NCBI GenBank assembly: GCA_000320545.1
Contig: ADNK01000875.1
Coordinates: forward strand, 186,001-250,000
Length of the DNA: 64,000 bases
From: Bigelowiella natans CCMP2755
Lineage: Eukaryota > Cercozoa > Chlorarachniophyceae
Direction: 5' to 3'
Positions within the stretch are counted from its first letter, which is position 1, and every line of letters begins with the position of its first letter. A program made the translations under genes and the position numbers. A model generated the notes under the pieces. That model did no database searches and was not told the DNA's origin. It saw only the letters and a program-made list of their open reading frames with translations. Below, in pieces: positions 1 to 14,017 of this stretch.

Positions 1-3000
1 AGATTGTCAACAGAATTAACTTCATGCCTTCCGGCGGCATGTCAGGCCACTACTGTGATATGGACTATCTTCAAGACCTGGACGGAAACGGCTACAACGA
101 GATGGTGTACGGCCATTGTAGCGATGCAATTGGAAATTACATCACCGTTGTCTTCATGATGTCCGACGGATTCGGAGCTGACACGAGGCAGAACATGATT
201 ACGATGGTCCTACCGGGAGGCAAGAAACTTAACGGGCGGGCGGTCGCTGCTATTGGAGACATCAACGGCGATGGTATAGAAGACATTGCAGTTTCAGGTC
301 TCAATCAGGCGACTGGCAAAGGCTGTGTGTTCATCTGCTTCTTACAGCGAGTTGGTGCATGTATTTGGGGTCCAGAGCTCAACGCTCCCCGTCATGCGAC
401 TCACGACACCAAGTTCTGGGGGTACTCTCTGGCAGCTCTGGATGACATCAATGGCGACGGGATTCCGGAGGTCGTGGTAGGAGATACCCAGGCCGAGATC
501 GCGAATGCCACTGGGTACATCGAGATTCTCTTCATGCAATCCAATGGTCAATACAGCCGAGCGCACCAAATTGGCCGCTTTGGTGACCAGGCAGATACGC
601 TAGATCTGAGCGTGAGAGACCTATTTGGAACTTCCATCCGTCAGATCGGCGATCTGAATCAAGACTCCACGCTCGACCTTATGGTAGGTGCGCCAGGAGA
701 CGGCTTCAACAACACAGGCGCAGTGTGGATTCTGTTTATGGATGTGGCCAATACAGAAGTTGCTTATACCTATAAGATAGACCAGCATGAGCCATGGCTC
801 AACCTGGTCAATGGCAGCGGCTTTGGTTGGAGCGTCGAAGTGATTGGCGACCTGAATGGTGATTTGATTCAGGATATAGCTGTAGGGGCGCCATTCACAA
901 CTCCGACCCTCGGTGGAACTGAGAACAACGGTGTGGTATATCTGCTGACGCTAGACAAGTCTGGTGGCGTCACGGACAGCAGAAGGGTTCTCCCTGAGTT
1001 CGTGACGGATGACTCACTGTTCTTTGGTCGCAAGGTCAAGGCACAGCCCCGGCATCGTTCGTGCAATAGCCTCCACACAAAGTGTCTGGACAAACGCTCT
1101 GAGTACTACGAGCTAGTGACAACGCAAGGAGGCCAGGCTCACTGGAATATCTTCATTGACATCACACAGACACAAAACTGGTTCTCAGGAGGTTTTGTTG
1201 GAAGACAATTTTCGACACCTTACGGAAAGACCCACTACATCAATAGGCAGTTGAGGCCGAGATTGACTATCACTCACCTGGCCACAAGCACACCTTATAA
1301 CTCTGCGTTTGGCCTGAAGATCAGTTCTACCTTCCTTATCACACACGACGCAAATTCTACGTCGGGCATCCATGATATTGAAATCTCTACGTCCTTGGAA
1401 AGCGACTACAACGTCAACATTCTCACTAACACGATTAACTCGAACTTGCCTGGAACTACGAACCCGTACCATTTCATCCCACATCTGAAGAATACCCTCT
1501 TCAAGACTCCAATTTTCAGACTTTCTCATCCCGAAGTCTATGGTTTGGAGAGTAGGTATATCTTGCAGCCAAACTTCACACTTTCGTTTGAGTACAATAT
1601 GAACGAGACTGCAACCATCGGGGGTGTGCTCGAGAGTTCCATAACGATGAAGTACAAGATCTCTGATGACGTTACCGACTATTTGTACAAGGTTCAAAAC
1701 TTCACGGTGATGCTAAACGATAGCTCCAACGATCACCCTGTGATTCTGTCGCTACCCAAGCACTCCACATTAGAAGACACTGATCTGGTCATGCGGGACC
1801 TCACCATTGTTGACACTGACTTCTATGAGATCTACAAAGACGGTATGATGATGACCAACATCACTGTGGTCAACGGAAAGGTGTCATTGGACGGATTCCT
1901 CGAAGGTCTGTGGTTCATTGAGGCCAACAGCTCGGAGACAAATCCAGAATACGATTGGACCGACCGCTTGGTGTTCAAAGCAGGACTCATACAAACAAAC
2001 AAGGCCCTGCAACAGATGATTTTCCGCCCATCTAAGAATGAGGAGACGGAGGCTAACATCACCATTCATGTTGACGACCAAGGCTTCTCCGGGGTCGGAG
2101 GTCCTAAGCATGCGACAAAGCTCATCACGATTGACATAATACCTGTAAACGATGCGCCTATCATCCAGCATCCACGCATCTTCGAGGACGCAATCGAAGA
2201 TACACCTTTCACTCTGGCAATGGTCACAGTCTCCGATGTCGACATTGGAAACGATGATATGACGTTGCGTCTCTGGGCTAAAGGTGGTTTTGTTCGCCTC
2301 GATATGACCAATAGTTACGCCATCTCGCACCGAGCCCTGTACACAACGTGGAACGACTCGACCTACGATATTCATGCTGTGTCTGGACCGGTTGAGCGGC
2401 TAGTCATAAAGGCCAAAGTGCCAATCTTGAACAATCTACTGAAGTTTGCAGTGCGATTTGAGCCTTATTTCTCCTGGAACTGGGCTTCGCAGGACTACCA
2501 GACTGTCTACATTATTGCAGAGGACTCAGGTAGCTCCGGAGATAGCTGTATATGCCTGGATACCTGCGCAACAGCGGGAGATCGTGTCTGTGACGACGGT
2601 GGACCCGGTTCGCAGTCTGATCATTGCATGCTGGGTTTTGACTGCTCCGATTGCGGCCCAAGCATTCGCTCAGGGGGCGTGGCTTTCAACAAAACTTGCG
2701 GTGGTGCAACATATTACGACGGTCCTAAAATGAATCAAACCACTCGCATCGAGATGCTGGTTAAGGTGGCACCGGTCAACGACGCGCCATACCTGACCGT
2801 ACCTACGATCCGCTTACACAACATGGAGGACTCGCCGACTACCCTAGGGGAAGGCGGAGAGATTATCATTAATGATATTGACCTAAACGAGACCGACAGT
2901 GCTTTGCTCACGGTCATCGTAACAGCACAGTGGGGTCTGATGAACCTGATGGACGCAACCGTTCCTTACTACGAGCCACTCTACACGTGGAGCGATCGAG

Positions 3001-6000
3001 TCAAATTCCAAGCAACTATCGAACAGGCCAACAACATTCTTTCTGGGACTTGTGTGCGAAGCGGCGACAGCGGTGGAGCACCTTGCATCCTCCCTTGGGA
3101 GCACAATAACAAGACGTATAACCATTGCACTTTTGACAATAGAGGCAGGCGCTGGTGTAATACTGAAAATGGTATTGGATTCTGCGACTGCGGTCTTATG
3201 TATAAGGGCCGTCACAACTGGTACGGAAACGATACTATTACTGTTATGGTAGGCGATATGGGCCAGAGCGGCAGTGGCGGCGCTCTCTGGACGAACAAGT
3301 CCTTCACGATGAATGTCAAGAACATTAATGACGCACCGACGCTTTCTGGCCCCGGGAAATTCCTTGGGCAGTACGAGTTCAGTATTCACGAAGATGTTCC
3401 AACTAATATCAAGAATCTGACTGCTGATGATGTGGATGAGTGGTACGGCAAATTCAGCTATAAGCTGAAGGTCTGGGGCGACCACGGCCAACCATCATTC
3501 AATGGTACTACAGCCTATTACATTGAAAAAGCTGCTTCATTGCCTGACATTCAGCAGTGGCTCAAAGACTTGGTGTTCGTGCCAGACCCTGACTTCAACG
3601 GCATGCAGGCAGGATTGCGAATCCTGATTGATGACTACCACGAAACCGACGAGATTTATGTCAACATCGATGTGCTTGCCGTCAATGATATGCCTTTCTT
3701 TAAGGTGAACACGACTAACAACACTCTGGCGCCTCTGGAAGACGTTAACTTCCCAATGTGGATTGCTGTATACGATGTTGATGTTGATGAAACCTTTGGG
3801 GGACTCCTGGAGATTACCATGGAAGCTGGAAATGGCTCCCTAACTCTGCGACAAGAGTGTCTGCAACAGTCCTCATGCGATATTGAGTTCCTCGAGGGCG
3901 ATGGATACGAAAACTCCAGAATTGTTTTCAAGTCATCGAAAAAGTCAGCAAATCTCCTGATGAATGGCACCTTCTACCGAAGCGCTTTGAATTGGTATGG
4001 GACCGACTGGGTATACCTTCACGTTACAGACCATGGTGCATCTGGTGTACTTGCCGGTGTTCAGCAGAGCTCATGGAACATCACAATGAACGTGCAGCCT
4101 GTAGATGACTACATCTTCATCGACCTACCCGAGTATGTATATGCTATTGAGGATGAACTGGCACCGCTCAACCTTACGATCGGCAAGGTGGATCCCGAAC
4201 TTACGCAACCTGTGAAAGTTACACTTGAGGTCATTAACGGCACTCTTCGAGCTCCCGATGTTGGACTACCCGCAAGTTCGACGTTGGTCGTGGAGCGGCG
4301 TGATGATAACCACACGATGGTGCTCCTTGGGCCATGGGATGATGTTGAAAAGCAAATCGAGAGCGTCACGTACCTGTCGCAGATCCACTTTAACAAGCGC
4401 TGCTGCGGGGTAGAGACTCTCAAGATCACCGCAGAGTACAACCGAAGCAGCAACGCTAGCGTGATCTCTCACTATGAGACCGCAACGGTACTCATTACAG
4501 CCGTCAATGACGACCCCGTCATCAACGGGCCGCTCGCTTACACGATCCTTGAGGATACCCTGACGCACTTGAACGACATCTGGGTATTCGATATTGACCA
4601 TAAAGAACTGTTTGGTGGGCTGTTGAACATGTCGATTGAAGTACGTCACGGTATGCTGACGATGGATACGTTCGTGCCTGGAATCCACATGATTGTCCCC
4701 GAGAGGGAGGAAAATTTCATCAACCTCCAAGAGACCCAGACCAAAATAACTGCTCGAAGGCTCTCTTTCACCGGTGTCCAAGAGGACATCAACAAGTTGC
4801 TGGACACTCTCATGTACAAGACAGACTTGCACTGGGACAAGTTCGACAATCTGACGATGAGGATCTCTGATATGGGCAACTATGGAGTGGGAGGAGAGAA
4901 AGTACATGAGGTAATGTATCCTATCACCATCACTCCAATCGATGATCGTCCGTACATCGAAACGACGCCCGCGTTCAAAACGGACGAGGACGTGCCAATT
5001 GATATCCTTGTGAACATCAAGGATGTAGATTCTAGTGTCGGTGGCGTCGAATTCAACATCTCGTGCAGGTTCTGCTTGATTTTTGTGTACGAAAACCAAA
5101 CAGTTTTCGACACAATCACGCAGAACAACAGTACCGGCGTCCTCGTGAGGATCAAAAACTCAGTGACGACAAACAATCTGCCCTTCCACTACATCTACGA
5201 GCCCCGTCAGGACTGGAACTCGTTCATTGCAGGAAACGACACGGTCACCGTCTTGGTTACCAGTGCAGTTACTACAGGAGGCAAAGGCGTCAACACAACC
5301 ACCACAGTGTACGTGGACCCTATCAATGACGCCCCAGAGATCTACAGTATCGTAGACGATCACCAGGATGATCAGTACGACGAATACATCACAATTCCTG
5401 AGGATACGGTACTCATGCTCGAGTTCCTCAGTGTGATCGATGACGATTACTTCGACGTGTACGGAGCTCTCTTGGACGTCAACATTTCCTGCACCTACTG
5501 CACCTTGGTGATGAATCAAACAGCAGGCTTACACGTCCGATCGGGAATTTACGAGAACACCTCGATTCCAACGGGGCAGTTCCTAGGTACGACCATGCCA
5601 ACAATGAACCTCTCCTTCTCTGGAGGACAACGCCCTATCAACGAGGCACTCAGAGGCATTTCGTACATTCCCAGTCCTGACTTCAATGGCCTTGACACCC
5701 TGCGAATCTCCGTTTCTGACCGTGGTAATCATGGTTTTGGGGGAGTCAAAATCACGCACCATGCGGTCACAATTAACCACACCTGGGTGAACGATCGCCC
5801 CAAACTTTTCGGTCCAAACATCACCGGCATTCACATGGCGGTTGGCGAAGAGGATCGAATGATACCAATCGAGGGTATTCGCTTGGAAGACGACGACCAT
5901 GCAGGCTGGTCTCACGGCATGATGGCTGGCAGGCACACCCCCGTCACAACAGGTGACATTACCAGTAAGGAATTGTGCTACCAGAAGGCGCGCGATACCT

Positions 6001-8797
6001 TCGATATGGGCTCGCTTTGTGGACTCAACTGGAATGGCACCTGTCATGCGCTTACACACTGCTCGGGACAACTTTTGGATGCGTCTGGAGCCTGGGTTGG
6101 TGAGCACTTCAATATGATGAACACAACTGTGACGATTGAAGTGATACTCGGAGTAATTCACTTCCCGTACACGAACGGCATCAAATTTCTGCTTGGCGCC
6201 CCCCACAACCACTCAATTGTGATCTTCAGCGGTATCATGAATGACTTAAACCAGGCGATCAGCCAGTTGCAGTACCAATCAAAGCTGCACTACAACGGGC
6301 TGGACGCAAAAGTGATATTCAAGGCTACCGATGGCATCTCGAATACCTTCGCCGATGTCACAGCTGAGCTCAACGTTAGCGTGGTGGTGCACGCAGTCAA
6401 CGATCCTCCATCGGCCTCCAACCCTAACCAACCTCTAAAGGTCAACGAAGACACCCTGATGGAATTCCCTATTCCTATTCGTGATGTCGATCATTTTGAG
6501 GACCACGCCCCTACGTTGCGCGTCAGCATGAACGTTACACACGGAACTATATGGCTCATGACAGAGGTGGGCTTCAGGTGGTACATTAACTCCACCCGTG
6601 CGCTACAATTTGAGTGCGACATCGGAAGGGCCAATGATGCACTGAAGAAGATCCAGTACTTCCCGGATCCTAACTTCTATGGGAATGATACCCTCGAATT
6701 CAGAATCGAGGACTTCGGGCACAGTGGACGTGAAGGCCCCAAGACAGCCAACTACAGCTTCCCAATCTGGGTCCGACCTATCTTTGACGTCTTGGTTGTC
6801 AACTTGCCACTATCGTTCCTTGGCAAGGAAAATTCGGATCTGCTACTCCAGCGCATTACTGTCACTGATATCGAAAACATTCCTTCCAATGTAAACGTGA
6901 CAGCTACGATCAATGTAACCGGTGGTACCGTTGACCACATTGGCAACACGATTGGCGGCCTAGGAACCTGGAGACGAAAGACCGACAGTATGACGATCAT
7001 TGCGCCATTGCCTAAGATCCGACAGGCTCTGAACACTATCGTCTGGTCACCTCCAAACCACATCTTCAACAAGAATGTGACGCTTTCCATCACACTGACA
7101 TACTACATACTGTCGCAGACTACGTCGGCTTCGTATGAAAGTGTCATTATTCCCTCGCCAGTGAACAACTATCCCAAGATCACGATCCTGCCCAAAGCCA
7201 AGAACAACGTGGCGATTGAGCGCAAGTCGTGGTACGTCAAAGGGGTCAACGTGTCTGATGAGGACGAACTTGATAACCCTGACGGCCAATGGAAGCTAAC
7301 GCTAAGCACCATGGCTGGGCAGTTACTCGCCCCGGCGGTCATCACGGGTATGGTGTTCTTGGACGGCGATGGATCCTTGTCGCCCAAGTATGAGTTCCTG
7401 GGCTCGATCAGGCAGATTAACGACGCCCTGGATCACATTGAATACCGATCCATTGGAGCATTCCGTAACAAGGACATCATCAATATCACCATCTCAGATA
7501 TGGGCAACCTACAAGGTTACCGATTCGTGTACCTGGGCCATGATGTTGGAGTGGGCTCTTATGTTGGGTCATCGGGCGAAGGCACACAGATCGAGTCGAC
7601 TCTAACAGGTGTCACGTTACAAGACTGTAAGCAACATTGCTTCGAGCTTCCAGCGTGCAGCGCGATCTCATGGGGAGGCGGCGTGCAGGGTAATTACTAC
7701 GAGGGATACAAGACGGCATCTTGTAAGCTCTTCGAGACGACTCAGGCATGCTTCGACATCCGCAACGACACGAAGTCGGTGCTCGATGCAGGGGCAACCT
7801 GCACGGAGGACGGAAAGTCTACGTGTGGGTGGAAGTACTGGGCCTTCTGCACACCGGAACAGCTACCTAAGATATACAGTGATACCGACTCCTGGCCGAT
7901 TCACGTTCTAGATATAAACGATCCACCTGACTTGATCATGCCGGAAAGCCCTATTGAGTTCCTCGAGGACTCGATTGACAATCGAATGACGAATATCATG
8001 CTGTACGACGACACCACGAAGTTCGAGATTCTTCTGTATGTCAATCACGGAAGGCTCGATTTCCGCGGTTTCGACCCTACTGGCTTGAACATCTCGATCG
8101 AATTCAATTCCACGGGACCGTCCAATACCTCAGGGAGAAATCTACTCATTCGAGGGAACACCTACAAGATCGCGGACATCGAGGCTGCCATGTCCACACT
8201 TGTGTACACACCCGACCCTAATTTCAGTGGCTACGATGTCTTCCAGGTCGCTATCTCCGACCATGAATATCAGACAGTCCGGAATACGACGATTTGGGTT
8301 AAGGGCGTCAACGACGCGCCGAGTGTGGATATAAAAAATGCCACCATTCGAGCTCACAACAAGGAGCGTGTGGACCTCTACGATACTGTTAAGATTACAG
8401 ACGTAGACGCGCACGAGACACAAGGCTATAAGCTCACTGTGTTTGTGTCGGCCACCCTCGGGAAGGTAAGCTTTAAAGGCAGCGGTATGGTCAACGCGCT
8501 CGACATCGACGTCACAGAGGACGAAACAAATGAGTTTGTTTTCTATGGCGACCTCAAGCAAGTGCAAGATCTCTTCACCCACTTCAAGTACTTCGCACCA
8601 GAAACTGTTCCGAAGGGAGGCAGCACCGACGTGGTTACGATTGTCGTGGATGATGGGGGCGCCAGCGGCATTGGTGGCGTACAGACTACCACCAAGACTA
8701 TAACGTAAGTTTTCACATTATAATTCATTATGATATACACCAACATGATCTGTACGACACAAATAAAGAAAATAATGAGAATGAAGAGAGAGAGAGA

Positions 8798-8835
<38 letters not shown>

Positions 8836-10081
8836 GATGTTGAATGATGACTTGACACCAATGCAATAGGATATAAGTTAAACTGATCTGTATCATTTTA
8901 GGGTGGACGTCTACATGTACAATGAGAAGGCAACAGTAACTGCAACGACACAAGCATACGTGACCATGGAAGACATTCCTGTCACAATTGCAGGCGTGTT
9001 CATTACCGACGACAGCTATTATGTCGCCGAAGGAACTCCAGTTGTTGTGAACATCACAGCTGTCAATGGTAAGATTCGCCTCCTCTCGACTTCGGACGTG
9101 CATATGCTCGAGGGAACTAACAGTGGCCCTCACAAGACCGTCATGTTCTGGGGCAATGTCACTAACGTCAACGCGACGCTCAACTCATTTGTCTACACCC
9201 CAGACCTCAACTACAACGGCATGGACAGCGAAGAGATTGTGATCGGGCTTACAGAGCACAACACACGGAACGTAAGCGGTGGCAACCCTCGGATGGATTT
9301 GTACCACGAGCACTTCGCCCATATTGGCGTCGAAGTGACCCCTGTCAACGATCCACCACTGATCACGGCTCCTACGTCGTACACAATTACTCCCGCTAAC
9401 TCCGTGGTTTACACGAAGCCCGACGGGGCTGGTTTGGGCGACAAGATCAACGTCACCTCATTCCTCCTCTCCGGACTCAGTGTGGAGGACCCTGATCTCA
9501 ACGAGGACTATGCGGGATTACTCAAGGTCTCGCTGCAGGTGCAAAAGGGTAACCTATCCACTATCGAATGCTCTGGCGTTCATTATGATCAGGGTGGGTG
9601 CTCCGTTGGCTCGGGCAGCGACCGCCTCCTGTTCGCGTACAGCAGCTTGGCGTTCCATTCCAATAATGAGCACGCGCGTGGCGTCCTTTCGACGCTCTAT
9701 TATCACGCTAGCGAGCTGGCGTGCAGCCAGTCAGACACGTTGACAATCGTTATTTCGGACGACGGTCCAGCGCTCCAGTACCCTACACGAACGCCAACTA
9801 CCGGCCAGCCAAGCGTAACAGTAGCCGTGACGGCAGCACCTTCTCTCGCGCCTACAACGAAGGCTCCAAGTCCAGGTATGACCCCAGCTCCAACATTCGC
9901 TCCGATCACGTTCGCACCTACAATTACGGGCGCAACAATGTCTCCAGTGACATCCGGGCCTGTAACCTCGTCGCCGGCTGCGGTCACCGCCACGCCCTCT
10001 CGCTCTCCAGTCACTTCGGCTCCTTCGATGTCAGGAACCGCTACTGTGACCAAGACCATCACCATCACTCGAACGTGTTAA
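1..10081 (+). CDS. Giant FG-GAP / cadherin-like-repeat surface protein (5' end outside window)
   Basis: Two exons, 1-8704 and 8902-10081 (donor GTAAGT, acceptor TTTTAG, phase 2). The frame is open from base 3, so the N-terminus lies outside the window; at least 3,280 residues are present. From the ATG at 24, residues 1-330 hold integrin-alpha-type FG-GAP blades with calcium-loop motifs such as DINGDGIEDIAV and DLNGDLIQDIAVGAP. Then about 16 repeats of 130-180 residues follow, each closing with a VNDAP-like motif (VNDAPIIQ, VNDAPYL, INDAPTL, VNDPPLI), the signature of cadherin-like/CSPG-type adhesin repeats. Embedded are a Cys-rich LNR/Notch-like module (nt 2551-2660), a fibronectin-II/kringle-like module with CILPW and RRWC (nt 3050-3190) and a PAN/apple-like module (nt 7600-7860). 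The tail (nt 9780-10030) is Pro/Thr/Ser-rich. There are many N-glycosylation sequons. No C-terminal membrane span or GPI signal is visible. Family knowledge suggests calcium-dependent adhesion; the ligand is unknown. Confidence 0.9.
8784..8831. repeat. (GA)n microsatellite in the intron of the giant adhesin gene
   Basis: A nearly pure GA tract followed by a short GAT run. It lies inside the 197-nt intron 8705-8901 and is purine-rich on the sense strand, so it is not the polypyrimidine tract of the acceptor. Confidence 0.9.
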
Positions 10082-12037
10082 CAGTCATGAATCATCGACG
10101 CTTCACGTTTTTAGATAACGCAAGCAACAAATTAATTCTTTAATACTCGTTGCTGCGCTCATATGTAACAATAATAATAATAACAATATTATAGTAATAA
10201 TAGTAATATTAATAAATATAGTAAAAATATAAGTCATAAAAGATCAAACACTCCCCTTTGAGAATAATGAATGATACCTACTTTTCTTTCTCTACTAATA
10301 CCCTTATTATTTTCGTCTTCTTCCCTCGGATTACATTTCTATGTAGAGAATAATATCCAATCATCTCCATCACCCCATTCCGCCCCTTTGCGTAATGATG
10401 ATTGATGATAATCATGGTGATATACTTTTTGCTTTCCATCATTATCACCAATGCTTCTTCATTACAATCTCCGCAAGCAGCAACACTCTTTCTTCTGGGT
10501 CGACTCTAGCACCCGTCACAAATCACAAGAACATTTCCATCGTCTTCTCTTTACGCGACTTTCCTCACAAACTACCCTACCAGTAGCAGAAGTTTCTTGA
10601 CTTCTAGCATCAGAAGCTCTCTCGGATCGGTTGAAAGATTTCTGAGGAATGATCTGGGACATCATCACTCTGAAACTTCGCCGCCGCCGACTGTTTATTC
10701 TGCTTTCGCTTCTTTATTTCTTCTTTAATTCTTAGCAGCCTGCTACTCGGGTATGATGTCTACTACATCACAAGCATAATCACCAAACGGTTCAATTTCG
10801 AAACGGATGGGCGCAATTCTAGCCTAGATATTTCGCAAGTAGTAGGGACAATGCTATAGTATCCTTAAAGTCTTACATCTCCACCACGAATTAATGGTGT
10901 AGGAAGTCGCTTATTTCGCCTTCGTTTTTTCTACTAGAACACCCTCGTGTTCACTAGTATTTGGAAATGCATCATTATTACATTGTGTACGAGGCAACCC
11001 GGGAGAGCGCACCTGGTCCTGCACTATTGAAGCTTCTTTTTCACTTTTCTCGCTTCACTTTGTGCAGAGCATGTCATGGCAATCATCTTCACTTCTACTA
11101 CACAGTACAGGAGTTTTCCAAAGTATGTGTGATAGTTATCTCTGTAACCTTTTTCACCACCTAAAAATATAGAAATTCCATGGCCGTGTGTGCGCCTCCT
11201 GTTCTGGTTCCTTCCCCATGTATAATCTGAAAAGATCAAAATGTGCAACAAATATCTCTCCACATGTAGACATGCGCAATACATGCTCGTGTACATAATT
11301 TACGTGGTATGTGCTAGCTAGCTGGGCATCGCAATGTGTATCTAGCTACATTCGCTAGATTCGCACAATCGCATGTTAATATATATAATAAATATACAGC
11401 GTGTATAACATCTCAGGAGTAGCGTATCGTACGTATACATCGTATTTCTAAGGACATATGATATACTTGTCGCAACTATGCGATGCGATGTAATGTAGGC
11501 AAATTTTATGTTGTTGGTTTAGGGAGCCATATGTATCGTACGCACGCACACAGTGAGCTACCTCTGCATGACAATAGACAAAGTATATATATGATATACA
11601 AGCTAGTAAGACGAAGACAAAGTATGATATATATGTATGATATGCACATTACATATTTCATATACAGCATTACGTATGTCTAGATAGCTATGCTAGTGCG
11701 ATGTCTACAGTTTTAGTATCTGACTTACATAGCTACTACGCTGTATATATTGTATTATGTCTATCATTGGCCGGTAGCAGGGGTGCAGTACACTGGTCAA
11801 ATATTATATGACTTGTTTGCTGTGAGTATCATAGCGCGCCCTTTGCACTGCACTAGTATTGTTGCAAATTTGAGTGCACTGCTGTGTTTATTTGGTGCGA
11901 TGCGCTGCTGATACTGATTTGTGCAAATGGCATTGTTTCCTTGCAATCAACTACTTCAACATGAATACATAAATGCAAGTAGAAGAAGGAAAAACGGAAC
12001 AGGATAGAGAGCAGAACGCATCATCCGCTGGATTCAA
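10082..12037. other. Intergenic spacer, AT-rich, no gene seen
   Basis: This is the convergent spacer between the adhesin stop at 10081 and the 3' end of the CREG gene. It starts with AT-rich ATA/TAA runs (10165-10240) that could hold polyadenylation signals for the adhesin. From about 11300 to 11900 it is rich in short palindromic words (CTAGC, CATATG, TGCA). The short open frames here lack protein-like composition or splice context. Confidence 0.5.
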
Positions 12038-13104
12038 TTAAAACATGGTAACGTTGTAATAGTCTGCAGGATCGATAATGGAAGCTCCCCCGAAAAAGTC
12101 AAGCATCCAAATATCTTGAATTTGAAGCTTCTTGACTTTCCAGTTGTGATCAGAAGGCCAAGATTTCATCGGTGGATGACGACTGAACAGAGCACTCTGC
12201 AAGAAATCTATGTGAGACCCGTGACGTGAGGTTAATAACATTTTCACGTGGTTAATACCTTGAATTTTGCCTGCTCATCAGAATCGGTGACCTCTACTAC
12301 TTTTCCACTGAGAACAACCTTGGCACATCTTGGATCTTCAGGGTCCCATCCTTTCTTCGCACAGTACCTGAAGATAATAGACGGTGTGAGGAAAGGAAGA
12401 GTGCTGTCATAGATAGCTTATCACTACCCGATCGAGGCTTCGGAGATGGTGAATGAAACCATTGGATTAGCAGCAATATCCTGCTGCGAAACATCCATTT
12501 CACTGACATAGAAGTAAGGGATCCCTGTAGTGAAGGTCATATCGCCGTCAACGAAGGATTGGACATTTCCGAAAGCAGTGCCTGAGAATAGTAGAAAAAG
12601 GTGTGAACGATGCTTCGGAGTTGGCATGTTTGCTTGTTCTAAATACCGTTGAGATGAACTGAAGTAGTAGCTAGGGTCCCATAAGTAGTATTGTGCACTA
12701 CCCATCTGTGAAATAATCCATGATAAATTTCTGTTCTACCCAATTGCATGGAAGCAACATTTTTTACCGAGCAGTTGCTGCCTTCTTCATCCAAAATGGA
12801 GGGCCATCTTTCTTCTGCGCGATTTCAACACTATCGCAGACAAAGACTCCAGGGGGGAGCTTCTTCGCGTTCTCCTTCTCAAAGCATGAGGAGGGCACAG
12901 CGCCGGCCTTACACCAGGTACACTTTGAGTCCGCGTCACACGATGCTGGGGGAAAGACATGAATGAGATTGTTTCTTCGGTAAATACTCTCACAAATAAA
13001 TATTTCTACTGTAACATACCCTGATCCGAATACTTTGGTTGGCATGAGTCTTGTTGGGCAAAGGCGTTGTTGAAGGCCAGGAGGAAGAGGAGAGGGGTCA
13101 GCAT
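12038..13104 (-). CDS. Secreted CREG family glycoprotein with an N-terminal Cys-rich module
   Basis: Six exons on the minus strand: 13020-13104, 12768-12945, 12647-12705, 12428-12581, 12259-12367 and 12038-12196. All phases agree, giving 247 residues. The start shows a clear signal peptide (MLTPLLFLLAFNNAFA). Residues about 20-65 form a Cys-rich module with CTWCKAGAVPSSC and LPPGVFVCD. The rest is a CREG fold (FMN-binding split-barrel relatives; known CREG1 is a lysosomal/secreted glycoprotein): YGTLATTSV, TGIPYFYVSEMDVS, a CAKKGWDPEDPRC block, RHPPMKSWPSDHNW and a C-terminus IWMLDFFGGASI followed by DYYNVT. Introns are 60-74 nt. Mature CREG normally lacks the Cys module. Secretion or lysosomal targeting is inferred from the signal peptide and family; the biochemical role is uncertain even in animals. 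Confidence 0.92.
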
Positions 13105-13299
13105 GGTGCGATGGAGTTTGAGATGCAGTCTGTTTAGTTGAGATAATTCGTTATGTCGTTACATATAATTGTAGGCCAATTATGCATTTTAATCCACATG
13201 GGGTGGTCCAATGATCCGACTGTGACATTTTTGTGCAGCACTTTCTCATTCGTCTTCTTGTCGTACTCGTTACTTCCCCCGAATCTATCCCGAAACTGT

Positions 13300-14017
13300 T
13301 AGCTATGCTTTATTGGGGTTGCGACAAGTATGTTCCATGTTTCTTTTGCTTTGATGGAGGCCGTTTGGAGCAAGATTGCCTTCGCCCTCAGACGCGACAT
13401 AAGCTCCGCACTGTTCACCAAATCATATCGAACGTGCTCGAACATGGTAGGCGTAGCTTCAGTCAAACATGTTGTTCGGATCTTCCACGCATGCACTAAG
13501 AAATCAAGCAAGGATTTACCAAAAGTTGCTTTGATGTCAACTGCTTGTGGCTGCGGAATCATCGGGAGATGGCTATCTTACAGCACATCAGACTCGCAAA
13601 TTTCCACTTTGCCTCGAAGCAAAGATGGACAGTTACCCGATGGAAAACGAAATAGAAACCAATCGAATTTCCACATCTATGCCCGACCTTAGGCTGATGA
13701 GGGACCAATACAAATGATTGAAAAACTCCTCTCTGTCGCGACGTCTTCAATTGCATTAAGAAGGTCAAAACTTAGTGTTTTGAAACTTGAAGAGTAGGTT
13801 CACGCACAGGGACAATATGTATAGCCCTTAGTTCCTCCAGCAAGCAAAAGGAATCTGTTTTCTCTTGTGGAATGTACATCACCAAAGCAGTGTTAAAAAA
13901 AAACGAATTTGAGAAATGATCAAAGCTTGGAAAGCCAATGTGTGTGACTTCACACCAAGCACCCACAACCTCTAGACCTTCACTTGTTGTAAACAACATT
14001 GTTCGATCGGTGGCCAC
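13300..14017 (-). pseudogene. Broken open frames, possible decayed gene or transposon ORF
   Basis: Minus-strand frames 13772-14017 (81 codons), 13559-13768 and 13299-13562 (87 codons) run in series but are separated by stops and frame changes that I could not bridge with plausible splice sites. Their amino-acid composition is ordinary and not repeat-driven, which is why I mention them. I recognise no domain. A competing plus-strand frame (13330-13692) covers the same bases. It may be a degraded transposase-like gene or chance. Confidence 0.2.

Noticed and set aside
342-8582. Many antisense and alternative-frame ORFs of 60-277 codons within the giant adhesin exon
   Set aside because: They overlap a well-supported coding frame with domain repeats and show no domains or splice context; they are shadow frames.
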